Assembly (NCBI GenBank): GCA_018714785.1
Contig: DVMV01000011.1
Location: 1-32,627 of the forward strand
Reading direction: 5' to 3'
Length of the DNA: 32,627 bases
Source of the DNA: Candidatus Alloenteromonas pullicola
Lineage (GTDB): Bacteria; Bacillota_I; Bacilli_A; RFN20; CAG-826
The translations under genes and the position numbers were made by a program. The notes beneath the pieces are model-generated. The model searched no databases, was not told the DNA's origin, and was given only the letters and a program-made list of their open reading frames with translations. Shown here one piece after another: positions 23,847 to 31,437 of the stretch (within the stretch, counting starts at the first letter, position 1; every line of letters begins with the position of its first letter).

Positions 23847-25028
23847 TTAGAAATAGGTCACCTGGATGTGCTTGCCCATGTTGCGAAGCTCTTGGGCTAA
23901 ATTGTCTATGATCTGCATCTTCATCTTGAACCCGATGTGGTATTGGGGGTCCTGATGGGCTGGGTTGACCGCGCAGCCGACGTAGAAGACGATGTCGGTC
24001 GCCTCCTCGAAGAGCATCTTCGCGATCTGGCTCGCCCCATCGCTGCGGAAGCTCCAGTCGAAGTAGGCCTTGTTCTGGCCCTGGTAGTCCTTTGAGAGCT
24101 GGAGCACCTTGTTGAGGGTGATGATCCCCTCGGTAGCGAGGTCCACCCCCTTGATGTAGGAGATGGGCGGGACCTCGGGGTCGAGGTAGTCGAGGCTGCC
24201 CTCGATCGGCGAGCCGAGGTAGCGGGCCGCCAGCGAGCAGGTCGTGCCCCCGCAGACGATGTGGGGGCCGGGCAGGGCGAAGAAGCTGCTTAGCACCTTC
24301 TGGTCGTCCTCCTTGTTGGTGGGCGGGCCGACCATGAGGTTGGCCGTCTTCCGTTCCCGTCTGCGGACGGTCAAGCAGGTGGTGTCGTCCCCCGGGCGCC
24401 TATTATATAGGAGATCGCAGTGGTCGACGAGCAATGTGGCCGTGTTCTTGGCGGAGATGCTCGGGTCGTAAAGCCCCTGCAGGTAGGCACTTATCTCCTC
24501 CCGGGTCCAGCCGAAGTTGAGAGTCTCCCCCACCCCGGCGTAGACCGCCCCGTCGGAGAACATCGACAATGAGTCGTTCACGTCGAAGTAGCATCTGGCT
24601 TTCTTGATTGTCTTGCCTTCGACCGAGAGGGTCTGGTAATCGAGGCGCTTCTCCTGCCCGTTGCGCAAAAACACCGGCTCGGGGTTGTCGAAGTTGTAGA
24701 TGAGGGCCGAGTAGTCGCTTTCGATGCGGCAGACGGTGAAGGTCGAGTAGGCGACGTTGCCCCGGTCGCGGGCGATCGGGAGGGTCTTCACCAGCGTCTC
24801 CACCCCATCCTCGATCGAGAGCCCGGCCTCGGCCATGCGGGAGAGCATGGCGGAGGTGAGGGTCGATAAGATCGAGGCCACGACCCCGGAGCCGAGCCCA
24901 TCGGCCAATACCAAAGTCGTCGACCCGTCGCTTCCTTTGACTATCTGGACGTGGTCGCCGCATAGCTCCTCGCCTTTGTGGTTGACGGAGAGGTAGCCGG
25001 ATTCAAGCTCGGTGTTATCTTTTTCCAT
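23847..25028 (-). CDS. SpoIIE-like PP2C serine phosphatase of the hydrogenase operon
   Basis: A 393-aa cytoplasmic protein. The N-terminal ~225 residues form a PPM/SpoIIE phosphatase: metal-binding Asp25 (CGDHVQI) and Asp43-Gly44 (LADGLGSG), Asp159-Gly160 (MFSDGAVYAG) and Asp214-Asp215 (PGDDTTCL). The C-terminal ~165 residues (MVGPPTNKEDDQKVLSSFF, VCGGTTCSLAARYLG, then DLATEGIITL) form a separate domain that I do not recognise. SpoIIE phosphatases usually dephosphorylate STAS-domain anti-anti-sigma factors, but no STAS protein or RsbW-type kinase is nearby. The gene overlaps the PAS-hydrogenase by 14 bp. This pairing occurs in hfs-type clusters of clostridia, so it probably relays the redox/H2 signal. 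Confidence 0.85.
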   Translation of the reverse strand: MEKDNTELESGYLSVNHKGEELCGDHVQIVKGSDGSTTLVLADGLGSGVVASILSTLTSAMLSRMAEAGLSIEDGVETLVKTLPIARDRGNVAYSTFTVCRIESDYSALIYNFDNPEPVFLRNGQEKRLDYQTLSVEGKTIKKARCYFDVNDSLSMFSDGAVYAGVGETLNFGWTREEISAYLQGLYDPSISAKNTATLLVDHCDLLYNRRPGDDTTCLTVRRRERKTANLMVGPPTNKEDDQKVLSSFFALPGPHIVCGGTTCSLAARYLGSPIEGSLDYLDPEVPPISYIKGVDLATEGIITLNKVLQLSKDYQGQNKAYFDWSFRSDGASQIAKMLFEEATDIVFYVGCAVNPAHQDPQYHIGFKMKMQIIDNLAQELRNMGKHIQVTYF

Positions 25029-26691
25029 TGTCGGGGTCTATCGTCTTCGCCAGGTTGGTGAGGGCGATCTTGGTGTTGGCGGCGCTTTCGCCAAGCAATT
25101 GGGCGATTTCCTGAACGGCCCGTAGGTTCTTTTCGATGACGTCTTTGGTTATCTCGGCGGTCGCCTTGGCGTCGCGGACCTGCTTCTCGTGCTCGAGGTG
25201 GGTCTGGGTCCGGTCGCGGATGGTGCCGATTATGATGTGGTAGCGCTCGTCGTGGATGAGCGAGGCCTCGACGTAGAGGTCGTACTTCTCGAGGTGGATG
25301 TGGCGGTTGCGGATGCTCTCCCCGGATAGGCAGAGGGCGAAAAGCGAGGGATCGAGTATCTCCTCGACGCTTCTGCCGACGCAGGCAGAGGAGCTGACGC
25401 CAAGCAGCTGGCATAGCGATGGGTTGATGAGCTGCACCGTCAGATCGTCGGAGCAGACGATGATGCCGTTCGGCGTGTTCTCGATGATGTCGTTGCCGAA
25501 GCTCGATGCCTTCTCCGATAGATAGGGGAGGCACATCTCCAGCGACGCCTTCCCGTCGAGCACGGCGATGGCCTTCTCGCGGCAGGTGGCGTAGCCGCAG
25601 GAGGAGCAGTTTAGCTCGTCCTTTGGAGAGTATTTGCCAATCGCGTTGAGGACCCGGGTGATCTCCTCCTCGCTATGGCGGCGGGTCCTCTCGGGCCCGG
25701 GATGGAAGTCCTTGCGCAGCGTTTCCGGGTCAGGAGCATCGACGTCGAAGTCCTCCTTGCCCGCCGAGTGGCGGGTGCGCAATAGCGACGCCAGGCTCGG
25801 CCTTCCGCCGAGGGCGGGGCCGTTTAGGCAGGAGCCGCGGCAGGAGCTCATCTCGACGAAGGCGTGGTGGATCTTCCCCTTCTCGATGTCCTCGATGGCG
25901 GAAAGCACCTCATCCATCCCCGAGACGGCCAGGTAGTCGTATTTCTTGGATAGCCGGTCCATCGTGGCGAGGATCCCCCCTTCGGTCGGGAAGAGCCTGG
26001 CCTTGGATTTGGCTAGCGTTATGTCGTCGTCTTGCCCCACCTCGATGCCTTTCTCCTTGAGCATCCGCTTGAGCTCTATGAAGGTGAGGTCCAGGTCGTC
26101 GTATCCGTCGTAGCGGTCGACCTCGTCCTTTTTGGCGATGCAGGGGCCGAGGAAGACGACGGTGCAGCCCGGGTGGGCCTCTTTGATCATCTTGGCGTGG
26201 GCCTGCATCGGCGAGAGCACCGGGGCCAGGAATTTGGCTAGCGAAGGGTGGTGGCGCTCGATGAGCAGGTTGACCGCGTGGCAGCAGGTCGAGATGATGA
26301 CGTCGGAGCTGCTGGAGTCCACCAGGCGGTCGTACTCGCGCTTGACCTGGGTGGCGCCGAGGGCGGTCTCCTCGGCATCGGCGAAGCCTAGCTTGATGAG
26401 GGCTTCGCGCAGTTTCTTGAATGAGGTGGAGGGGAAGGCGCTTAGGTAGCTCGGGGCGACAGAGGCATAGCAGTTGCCGCGCTTGATCAGCTCATAGGCG
26501 GTGTCGGTGTCGTCGCGGATCTTCTTGCACCCCTGGGGGCATACCAAATAGCAGTTGCCGCAGAGGATGCACTCGTCGGCGATGATGCTGGCTTGCCCGT
26601 CCTTGAAGGAGATCGACTTGACCGGGCAGTGCCTGATGCACTTGTAGCAGCTGCGGCAGTCGTTCTCGAGGCTATAAAGCACCTTTTCCAT
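25015..26691 (-). CDS. PAS-domain [FeFe]-hydrogenase-like sensor (group C-like, HydS/HfsB type)
   Basis: Probable sensory hydrogenase (558 aa). Two 4Fe-4S ferredoxin motifs come first (Cys12/15/18/22; Cys41/44/47/51). The H-domain motifs are altered: L1 ISTCCHAV (Cys136/137, with His in place of Pro), L2 LGPCIAKKDE (Cys184) and L3 MSSCRGSCLNGP (Cys284/288). All cluster ligands remain. An extra Fe-S motif (Cys362/365/370/387; NCSSCGYATC) precedes a PAS domain (~400-495; NTPNGIIVCSDD) and a C-terminal helical segment. There is no kinase or other output domain, so the signal must pass to a partner, presumably the overlapping phosphatase. GGAGGG lies 5 nt before the ATG. Confidence 0.87.
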   Translation of the reverse strand: MEKVLYSLENDCRSCYKCIRHCPVKSISFKDGQASIIADECILCGNCYLVCPQGCKKIRDDTDTAYELIKRGNCYASVAPSYLSAFPSTSFKKLREALIKLGFADAEETALGATQVKREYDRLVDSSSSDVIISTCCHAVNLLIERHHPSLAKFLAPVLSPMQAHAKMIKEAHPGCTVVFLGPCIAKKDEVDRYDGYDDLDLTFIELKRMLKEKGIEVGQDDDITLAKSKARLFPTEGGILATMDRLSKKYDYLAVSGMDEVLSAIEDIEKGKIHHAFVEMSSCRGSCLNGPALGGRPSLASLLRTRHSAGKEDFDVDAPDPETLRKDFHPGPERTRRHSEEEITRVLNAIGKYSPKDELNCSSCGYATCREKAIAVLDGKASLEMCLPYLSEKASSFGNDIIENTPNGIIVCSDDLTVQLINPSLCQLLGVSSSACVGRSVEEILDPSLFALCLSGESIRNRHIHLEKYDLYVEASLIHDERYHIIIGTIRDRTQTHLEHEKQVRDAKATAEITKDVIEKNLRAVQEIAQLLGESAANTKIALTNLAKTIDPDNGKR

Positions 26692-26714
26692 TGTTCCCTC
26701 CTAAAACCCAAGAA

Positions 26715-26731
26715 GGGGGCTTTTGGCCCCC
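26715..26731 (-). terminator. Intra-operon GC hairpin, possible attenuator or processing site
   Basis: A 6-bp all-GC stem (GGGGGC/GCCCCC, 26715-26720 with 26726-26731) has a 5-nt loop. It begins 7 nt after the 2Fe-2S protein stop and ends just before the ribosome site of the sensor hydrogenase. The following sequence (TTCTTGGGTTTT) is only partly U-rich, so full termination is unlikely. It may set the ratio of upstream adhE to downstream hydrogenase message. Confidence 0.5.
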
Positions 26732-26737
26732 TGTGGA

Positions 26738-26998
26738 TCACTTGCCTAGAAGCGGCAAGACTTGGTCTTCGAATAGCTTGGAGACGGTCTCCGGCTTGAC
26801 GCCGGGGACGACCTTCTCCCCCACCTTGACGCTGACCCCGTCGTGGCCGCACTGCCCGAGGCAGAAGGCGGCCTTCAGCGTGACCTCATTCTGAAGGCCG
26901 AGGCGGATTATCTCCTCCCTGGCCTTCTCGATGACGTCGCGGGAGCCCTTGAGGTGGCAAGAGCTCCCAACGCAGATAGATAGCTCGACGCTGGCCAT
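26738..26998 (-). CDS. Thioredoxin-like [2Fe-2S] ferredoxin (NuoE/HydC C-terminal type)
   Basis: Small electron-transfer protein (86 aa) equal to the C-terminal half of NuoE. The [2Fe-2S] ligands are Cys9-x4-Cys14 (CVGSSC) and Cys46-x3-Cys50 (CLGQC). It lacks the N-terminal helical part of full NuoE, so it is a stand-alone ferredoxin of the kind found in hfs/hydrogenase gene clusters. The start shares one base with the adhE stop (TAATG). It may pass electrons to or from one of the downstream hydrogenase-type proteins (inference). No NuoF-like NADH-binding partner is in the window. Confidence 0.9.
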   Translation of the reverse strand: MASVELSICVGSSCHLKGSRDVIEKAREEIIRLGLQNEVTLKAAFCLGQCGHDGVSVKVGEKVVPGVKPETVSKLFEDQVLPLLGK

Positions 26999-29658
26999 TA
27001 GTTCCCCTTATAGGCGTCCTTCATGATCTGGATCATGTCCTCGATCATCGGTTCGCGCGGGTTGCACGGGGTGCACTGGTCCTCATAGGCGAGGTAGGCC
27101 AGCTCCTCGAGGTGCGACATGTAGTACTCCTCGTCCGGTATCAAGGACGCGAAGTTCATGTCGATGCCGATCTCCTTGCCGAGGTTCATGACGGCGTCGG
27201 ATAGGGCCTGGGTGGCCTCCTCCGGGGTCTTGGCGGGGAGGTTCAGGACGCGGCAGATGTCGAGGTAGCGCTTGTCGCAGTTGTATTCCTCGTACTTCGG
27301 CCAAACGGAGAGCTTGGTCGGCTGGGTTCCGTTGTACTTGATGACGTGCGGGAGGAGGATGCCGCAGGTCTGGCCGTGGATGGTGTGGTATTCGGCGCCG
27401 ATCTTGTGGGCCATGGAGTGCACGATGCCGAGGAAGGCGTTGGCGAAGGCCATGCCGGCGATGGTGGCGGCGTTGTGCATCTTCTCGCGGGCCTTGAGGT
27501 CGTTTTTGCCGTTATGGACGCAGCGCGGCAGGTAGGTGAAGACCAGCTCGATGGCCTTCAGGGCAAGCCCGTCGGTGTAGTCGCTGGCCATGACCGAGGT
27601 GTAGGCCTCGATGGCGTGGGTGAGGACGTCCATGCCGGTGTAGGCGGTGGAGCGGGCCGGGATGTTGGTGGTGAACTCCGGATCGACGATGGCGATCGAC
27701 GGGGTCAGGGAGTAGTCGGTCAGCGGGTACTTCTTGAGGTTGGCCTTGTCGGAGATGACTGCGAACGGGGTGACCTCAGATCCGGTGCCCGAGGTGGTCG
27801 GGATGCAGATGAGCTTGGTCTTGCGGCCGAGTTCCGGGTACTTGAAAGCCCTCTTGCGGATGTCCATGAACTTCTGCTTGAGGTCGTCGAAGTTGACTTC
27901 GGGGTGCTCGTAGAAGATCCACATGCCCTTCGCGGCATCCATGCAGGATCCGCCGCCGAGGGCGATGATGGTGTCGGGCTGGAACTCAGACATGAGCTCG
28001 CATCCCTTCCTGACGGTGGTGATGTCGGGGTCGGGCTCGACGTCGGCGAACAGCTGGTAGGTGACCTTGTTGCGGCGGGCCATCAGCTCATCGATTATCT
28101 TGTTGAGGAAGCCGAGCTGGACCATCGAGTGGTCGGTGACGATGAAGACCTTGGAGACGTCCTTGGCGCTCTTGAGGTACTGGATGGAATTGCGTTCGAA
28201 ATATATTTTCTGCGGGACCTTGAACCACTGCATGGTGTTCCTCCTTTTGCCGACTCGCTTGATGTTGAGAAGATTCAAAGCCGAGATGTTCCCGGCGACC
28301 GAGTTGTGGCCATACGAGCCACAGCCGAGGGTCAGCGAGGGGATGAAGGAGTTGTAGACGTTGCCGATGCCGCCGAAGGTCGAGGGCGAATTCCAGACGA
28401 TGCGGATGGCCTTGACGATGTCGCCGAAGCGGTCGGACATGGCCTGGTCATGGCAGTGGATGGCCGCGGTGTGGCCGAGGCCGCCGAACTCGAGCATCTT
28501 CTCGCACATGGCGGTGCCTTCGTCGAATCCGGAGACCTTGTAGACCGATAGGACCGGGGAGAGCTTCTCGCGGGAGAGCGGCTCCTCGGGGCCGACCTCG
28601 GTGCAGCAGGCGGCGATGATCTGGCAGCCATCGGGGATGGTGAAGCCGGAGTTCTCGGCGATGCGCTTGGCGCTCATGCCGGCGACGTCGGCGTTGAGCC
28701 TGGCGGCAGCAACGTTCTCGCTGCCCTTGGTGACGCCGAACATGTACTTCTCGAGCATCCTCTTCTCCTCCTCGGAGGCGAAGTAGACGCGGTATTTCTT
28801 GAGCATCGCGACGACGTCATCGTAGACGGCCTCGTCCACGAAGACGGCCGATTCGGAAGCGCAGATCATGCCGTTGTCGAACGACTTGGAGAGGACGACG
28901 TCGTTGACGGTCTGCTCGATGTCGCAGGAGCGGTCGATGTAGCAGGGGACGTTGCCCGCGCCGACGCCGAGGGCCGGCTTGCCGCATGAGTAGGCGGCCT
29001 TGACCATGGAGTTTCCGCCGGTGGCGAGGATGGTGGCGACGCCGGGGTGGTTCATAAGGGCGGAGGTGGCATCCATCGAGGGGTGCTCAATCCACTGGAT
29101 GCAGTTCTCGGGGGCGCCAGCGGCGATGGCGGCATCGCGCATGACGATGGCGGCGGCTTTGGAGCACTGCTGGGCCTTCGGGTGGAAGCCGAAGATGATC
29201 GGGTTGCGGGTCTTGATGGCGATCAAGCTCTTGAAGATGACGGTCGAGGTCGGGTTGGTGACTGGGGTGACGCCGCAGACGACGCCGACCGGCTCAGCGA
29301 TTTCGGTGATGCCGGTGACAGGATCGTCGGAAATGATGCCGACGGTCTTGAGGTGGCGCATGTTGTTGACGATGTACTCGCAGGCGAACAGGTTCTTGGT
29401 GGCCTTGTCCTCAAATACGCCGCGGTGGGTCTCCTCGATGGCTTTGCGGGCGAGGATGCCGTGGTTGTCTAGGCCGGCGACGGACATCTTGGCGACGATG
29501 TAGTCGATCTTCTCCTGATCATAAGAGGCGAAGTCGGCAAGGGCCTTAAGACCCTTTTGGACGAGTTCGTCGACTTCCTTCTCAGCGGCGGCTTTCTTTT
29601 CCTCTGGGGTCAGCTCCGGCGCTGGGGCTTGTTCGGTGGTTTTCTTCGTTGTTGCCAT
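26998..29658 (-). CDS. adhE: Bifunctional acetaldehyde-CoA/alcohol dehydrogenase AdhE
   Basis: Reduces acetyl-CoA to acetaldehyde and then ethanol, using two NADH (886 aa). A short Ala/Pro/Lys/Glu-rich N-terminal tail (~1-25) is followed by the aldehyde dehydrogenase domain with catalytic Cys266 (DNGMICASE) and the NAD-site segment GVGAGNVP. The linker leads to the Fe-dependent alcohol dehydrogenase domain: GGGSCMDAAKGM, and metal-ligand segments DVLTHAIEAY and GIVHSMAHKIGAEYHTIHG. AdhE normally assembles into cytosolic spirosomes. It starts 6 nt after rex; the only good ribosome site (AAGGAGG, inside the rex end) is an unusually long 14 nt away. It heads the structural genes of the operon, where Rex control by the NADH/NAD+ ratio is expected. 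Confidence 0.97.
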   Translation of the reverse strand: MATTKKTTEQAPAPELTPEEKKAAAEKEVDELVQKGLKALADFASYDQEKIDYIVAKMSVAGLDNHGILARKAIEETHRGVFEDKATKNLFACEYIVNNMRHLKTVGIISDDPVTGITEIAEPVGVVCGVTPVTNPTSTVIFKSLIAIKTRNPIIFGFHPKAQQCSKAAAIVMRDAAIAAGAPENCIQWIEHPSMDATSALMNHPGVATILATGGNSMVKAAYSCGKPALGVGAGNVPCYIDRSCDIEQTVNDVVLSKSFDNGMICASESAVFVDEAVYDDVVAMLKKYRVYFASEEEKRMLEKYMFGVTKGSENVAAARLNADVAGMSAKRIAENSGFTIPDGCQIIAACCTEVGPEEPLSREKLSPVLSVYKVSGFDEGTAMCEKMLEFGGLGHTAAIHCHDQAMSDRFGDIVKAIRIVWNSPSTFGGIGNVYNSFIPSLTLGCGSYGHNSVAGNISALNLLNIKRVGKRRNTMQWFKVPQKIYFERNSIQYLKSAKDVSKVFIVTDHSMVQLGFLNKIIDELMARRNKVTYQLFADVEPDPDITTVRKGCELMSEFQPDTIIALGGGSCMDAAKGMWIFYEHPEVNFDDLKQKFMDIRKRAFKYPELGRKTKLICIPTTSGTGSEVTPFAVISDKANLKKYPLTDYSLTPSIAIVDPEFTTNIPARSTAYTGMDVLTHAIEAYTSVMASDYTDGLALKAIELVFTYLPRCVHNGKNDLKAREKMHNAATIAGMAFANAFLGIVHSMAHKIGAEYHTIHGQTCGILLPHVIKYNGTQPTKLSVWPKYEEYNCDKRYLDICRVLNLPAKTPEEATQALSDAVMNLGKEIGIDMNFASLIPDEEYYMSHLEELAYLAYEDQCTPCNPREPMIEDMIQIMKDAYKGN

Positions 29659-29664
29659 AATGTT

Positions 29665-30324
29665 TTACTTTTCCTCCTTGGCAAGGGCGATGTTCAGCCG
29701 GTGCGATAGCACGGCTAGCGATGAGGCGAGATTGACGTTCTCCACGACGATGTCGGGGGGAAGGTCAAGGTGGGCAGGGGCGAAATTCCAGATGGCCTTT
29801 GCCCCGCCGTCGACGGCCAGGAGAGCGACCTCCTGCGCCACTTTGGCCGGGACGGTCAAGATGGCGATGTGGGCATTGAGCCTCGGCAAGATCTCCTTTA
29901 GCATCGATATCGGGAATATCTCTTTCCCGCCGACCCGCTTCCAAAGGAGCGAGGGATCGGAATCGAAGCCGGCCAAGATCTCGAGGCCCATCTCGGAGAA
30001 GGCGGGGAAGTTGAGCAAAGCCGAGCCCAAATGCCCTACGCCTATCAAGATGGCGGAAGTCGAGTCCCTATAGCCCAGGAAGGTCTCGATGTCCTCAATA
30101 AGGAGCTTGATATCCCTACCCTTCTTCGGCCTTCCGGCTTCGGAGGAGACGTTTTGAAGATCCTTGCGGACCTGCTCCTCGCTATAGCCAAGCCGGCCGG
30201 CGATCAGGGGAGATGAGACAATTTCAACGCCGCCCTCATGAAGCTCTTTAAGCAACTTGAGGTAGATTGGGTAGCGTCCCAGTTGATTGAGGGAATATGT
30301 CTTCATGTTCCTTGATAAGGGCAT
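29665..30324 (-). CDS. rex: Redox-sensing transcriptional repressor Rex
   Basis: NADH-responsive repressor (219 aa; 213 if it starts at 30306). The N-terminal winged helix (RYPIYLKLLKEL to EEQVRKDLQNVSS) is followed by a Rossmann domain with GVGHLGSALL (95-104) for NAD(H), and a C-terminal swapped helix. The DNA-contact loop reads SSEAGRPKKGRDI, not the GxxGKRGVGY of the classical Rex, so its operator may differ from TTGTGA/TCACAA. Both start candidates have a purine-rich site only 2 nt away, so the start is uncertain. As the first gene of the adhE-hydrogenase operon it presumably autoregulates. Rex normally leaves DNA when NADH is high. Confidence 0.93.
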   Translation of the reverse strand: MPLSRNMKTYSLNQLGRYPIYLKLLKELHEGGVEIVSSPLIAGRLGYSEEQVRKDLQNVSSEAGRPKKGRDIKLLIEDIETFLGYRDSTSAILIGVGHLGSALLNFPAFSEMGLEILAGFDSDPSLLWKRVGGKEIFPISMLKEILPRLNAHIAILTVPAKVAQEVALLAVDGGAKAIWNFAPAHLDLPPDIVVENVNLASSLAVLSHRLNIALAKEEK

Positions 30325-30330
30325 CGTCCT

Positions 30331-30414
30331 ACCGATACCGAGATTAAGATATTAAAAATATCTACCGCAGTCAACAAAATAAAAGTATTTTTTTACCGAT
30401 ACCGATATACCGAT
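30331..30414 (-). promoter_or_regulatory. Promoter and operator repeats of the rex-adhE-hydrogenase operon
   Basis: A -35 TTGACT (30369-30374) and a -10 TATCTT (30346-30351) are spaced 17 bp on the minus strand. The spacer and -10 are covered by a perfect inverted repeat AGATATT-AAA-AATATCT (30347-30363). Tandem plus-strand hexamers ACCGAT lie on both sides: ACCGAT-ACCGAG at 30331-30342 (at the predicted start of transcription) and three ACCGAT copies at 30395-30400, 30401-30406 and 30409-30414 (upstream of the -35). The repeats are seen directly; which protein binds which is unknown. Confidence 0.65.
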
Positions 30415-30460
30415 TTATTAATTTTTATCCTGCTACGATTATTTATTTTCCGATAGTAAG

Positions 30461-30483
30461 AAAAAAGCACCTTAATGGTGCTT
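30461..30483 (-). terminator. Terminator of the merR-flavoprotein-cupin operon
   Basis: A 7-bp perfect stem (AAGCACC, 30465-30471, with GGTGCTT, 30477-30483) has a 5-nt loop and is followed on the minus strand by TTTTTT. The second base of the stem region overlaps the cupin stop codon. Confidence 0.9.
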
Positions 30484-30898
30484 ATTTTGCTTTTTCGGCT
30501 TCGGCAACGTAGGAAAGGTATTCCTCCTCGTCGACCGGCTCAAGCCAATCGGTGCCTTCGCTTGGAGCAACCTCGACCGAGACGTGGGCGAACCACGAAT
30601 CGGGGTAAGCCCCATGGAAATGCCTGACGTTAGGCGGGATGACGACCACGTCGCCAGGAAGCAATTTGCGGGCCTTCCCTCCATCCTGTTTATATATGCC
30701 GACCCCATCGGTGCATAGCAGGATCTGGCCTCCGCCACGATGGATGTGGAAGTTGTTCCGGCATCCGGGCTCGAAGCTGACGTTGGCCACGCCTTTCCCT
30801 AGCGGATTCAAGAAACTGTCCTTTATGAAATAGGCGGCGTAGGCAGCATTCGGTTCCCCCAATCCATAGAGCGGATTGAACTTATCATCCATCAGCAC
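30482..30898 (-). CDS. Small cupin-domain protein
   Basis: Single-domain cupin of 138 aa. Cupin motif 1 is NNFHIHRGGGQILLCTDG, with metal-ligand candidates His51, His53 and Gln58. Motif 2 is PGDVVVIPPNVRHFHGA, with His93 or His95. The start (NPLYGLGEPN) and the end (SWFAHVSVE) match the cupins often found next to carboxymuconolactone decarboxylases and flavin reductases. The reaction is not known. It overlaps the upstream flavoprotein gene by 7 bp and is the last gene of a MerR-led operon, so it probably takes part in detoxification of reactive electrophiles or quinones (inference). Confidence 0.85.
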   Translation of the reverse strand: MLMDDKFNPLYGLGEPNAAYAAYFIKDSFLNPLGKGVANVSFEPGCRNNFHIHRGGGQILLCTDGVGIYKQDGGKARKLLPGDVVVIPPNVRHFHGAYPDSWFAHVSVEVAPSEGTDWLEPVDEEEYLSYVAEAEKAK

Positions 30899-31437
30899 GA
30901 CCTTCCCATCTCATATGCAGCTTTTGCATATTCGCTGTCCTTCGCCTCGCCTTGGTCGTTGAGCCCAGCGGCGAGTAGATAGCCTTTCTCCTTACAATCC
31001 TCGAGACAATCCCTGGTGTAGCCGCGAATCGACTCTAGGGCGTTATGCAGATGGCTTTTCTCGGGGTCCCAAGCCGTAAGGATTATGTATATATCGGATC
31101 TGATCTTCTCATATATCCCGACTGTCCTGTCGATCAGGCACTTTAGCTGACCGGACATGGAATAGAAATACACCGGGCTGGCGAAGAGGATTACATCGGC
31201 CTTTAAGAGCAAAGGCAGGATATCGTTGACACCATCGTCTTGGATGCAACGCCCGATCTTGGTGCAGGCATAGCAGGCCAGGCATGGCTTTAGGCCCATC
31301 TTACCGATGGATACGGTTTTCACCTCATGCCCCGCTTCCATGGCCCCTTTGGCGAACGAAGATGCCAAAAACGAGGAATTCGAATCCTTCCTTGGGGACG
31401 ATTCTATGATTAGAACCTTCCTCATTATATTTTGCAT
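30892..31437 (-). CDS. NAD(P)H-dependent FMN reductase / iron-sulfur flavoprotein
   Basis: Flavodoxin-fold protein (181 aa; 177 if it starts at 31425). The FMN phosphate loop is SSPRKDSNSSFL; the second flavin loop is ASPVYFYSMSGQLK. A compact Cys motif CLACYACTKIGRC (Cys52, 55, 58, 64; Cx2Cx2Cx5C) matches the 4Fe-4S motif of archaeal-type iron-sulfur flavoproteins, so it may be an O2/H2O2- or quinone-reducing enzyme. The first ATG has GAAGG 3 nt upstream and overlaps merR by 13 bp. The second ATG overlaps the merR stop by one base. Either is possible. Confidence 0.85.
   Translation of the reverse strand: MQNIMRKVLIIESSPRKDSNSSFLASSFAKGAMEAGHEVKTVSIGKMGLKPCLACYACTKIGRCIQDDGVNDILPLLLKADVILFASPVYFYSMSGQLKCLIDRTVGIYEKIRSDIYIILTAWDPEKSHLHNALESIRGYTRDCLEDCKEKGYLLAAGLNDQGEAKDSEYAKAAYEMGRSC

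Noticed and set aside
23154-23900. Open frame of 248 codons on the plus strand
   Set aside because: It is antisense to the [FeFe]-hydrogenase gene, low in complexity (Ala/Val/Asp) and has no ribosome site. Similar shadows occur opposite most GC-rich genes here.
27346-28551. Long open frame (401 codons) on the plus strand
   Set aside because: It is exactly antisense to adhE. Its composition is the mirror of adhE codon bias, with runs of Val/Gly/Asp and no family motifs.
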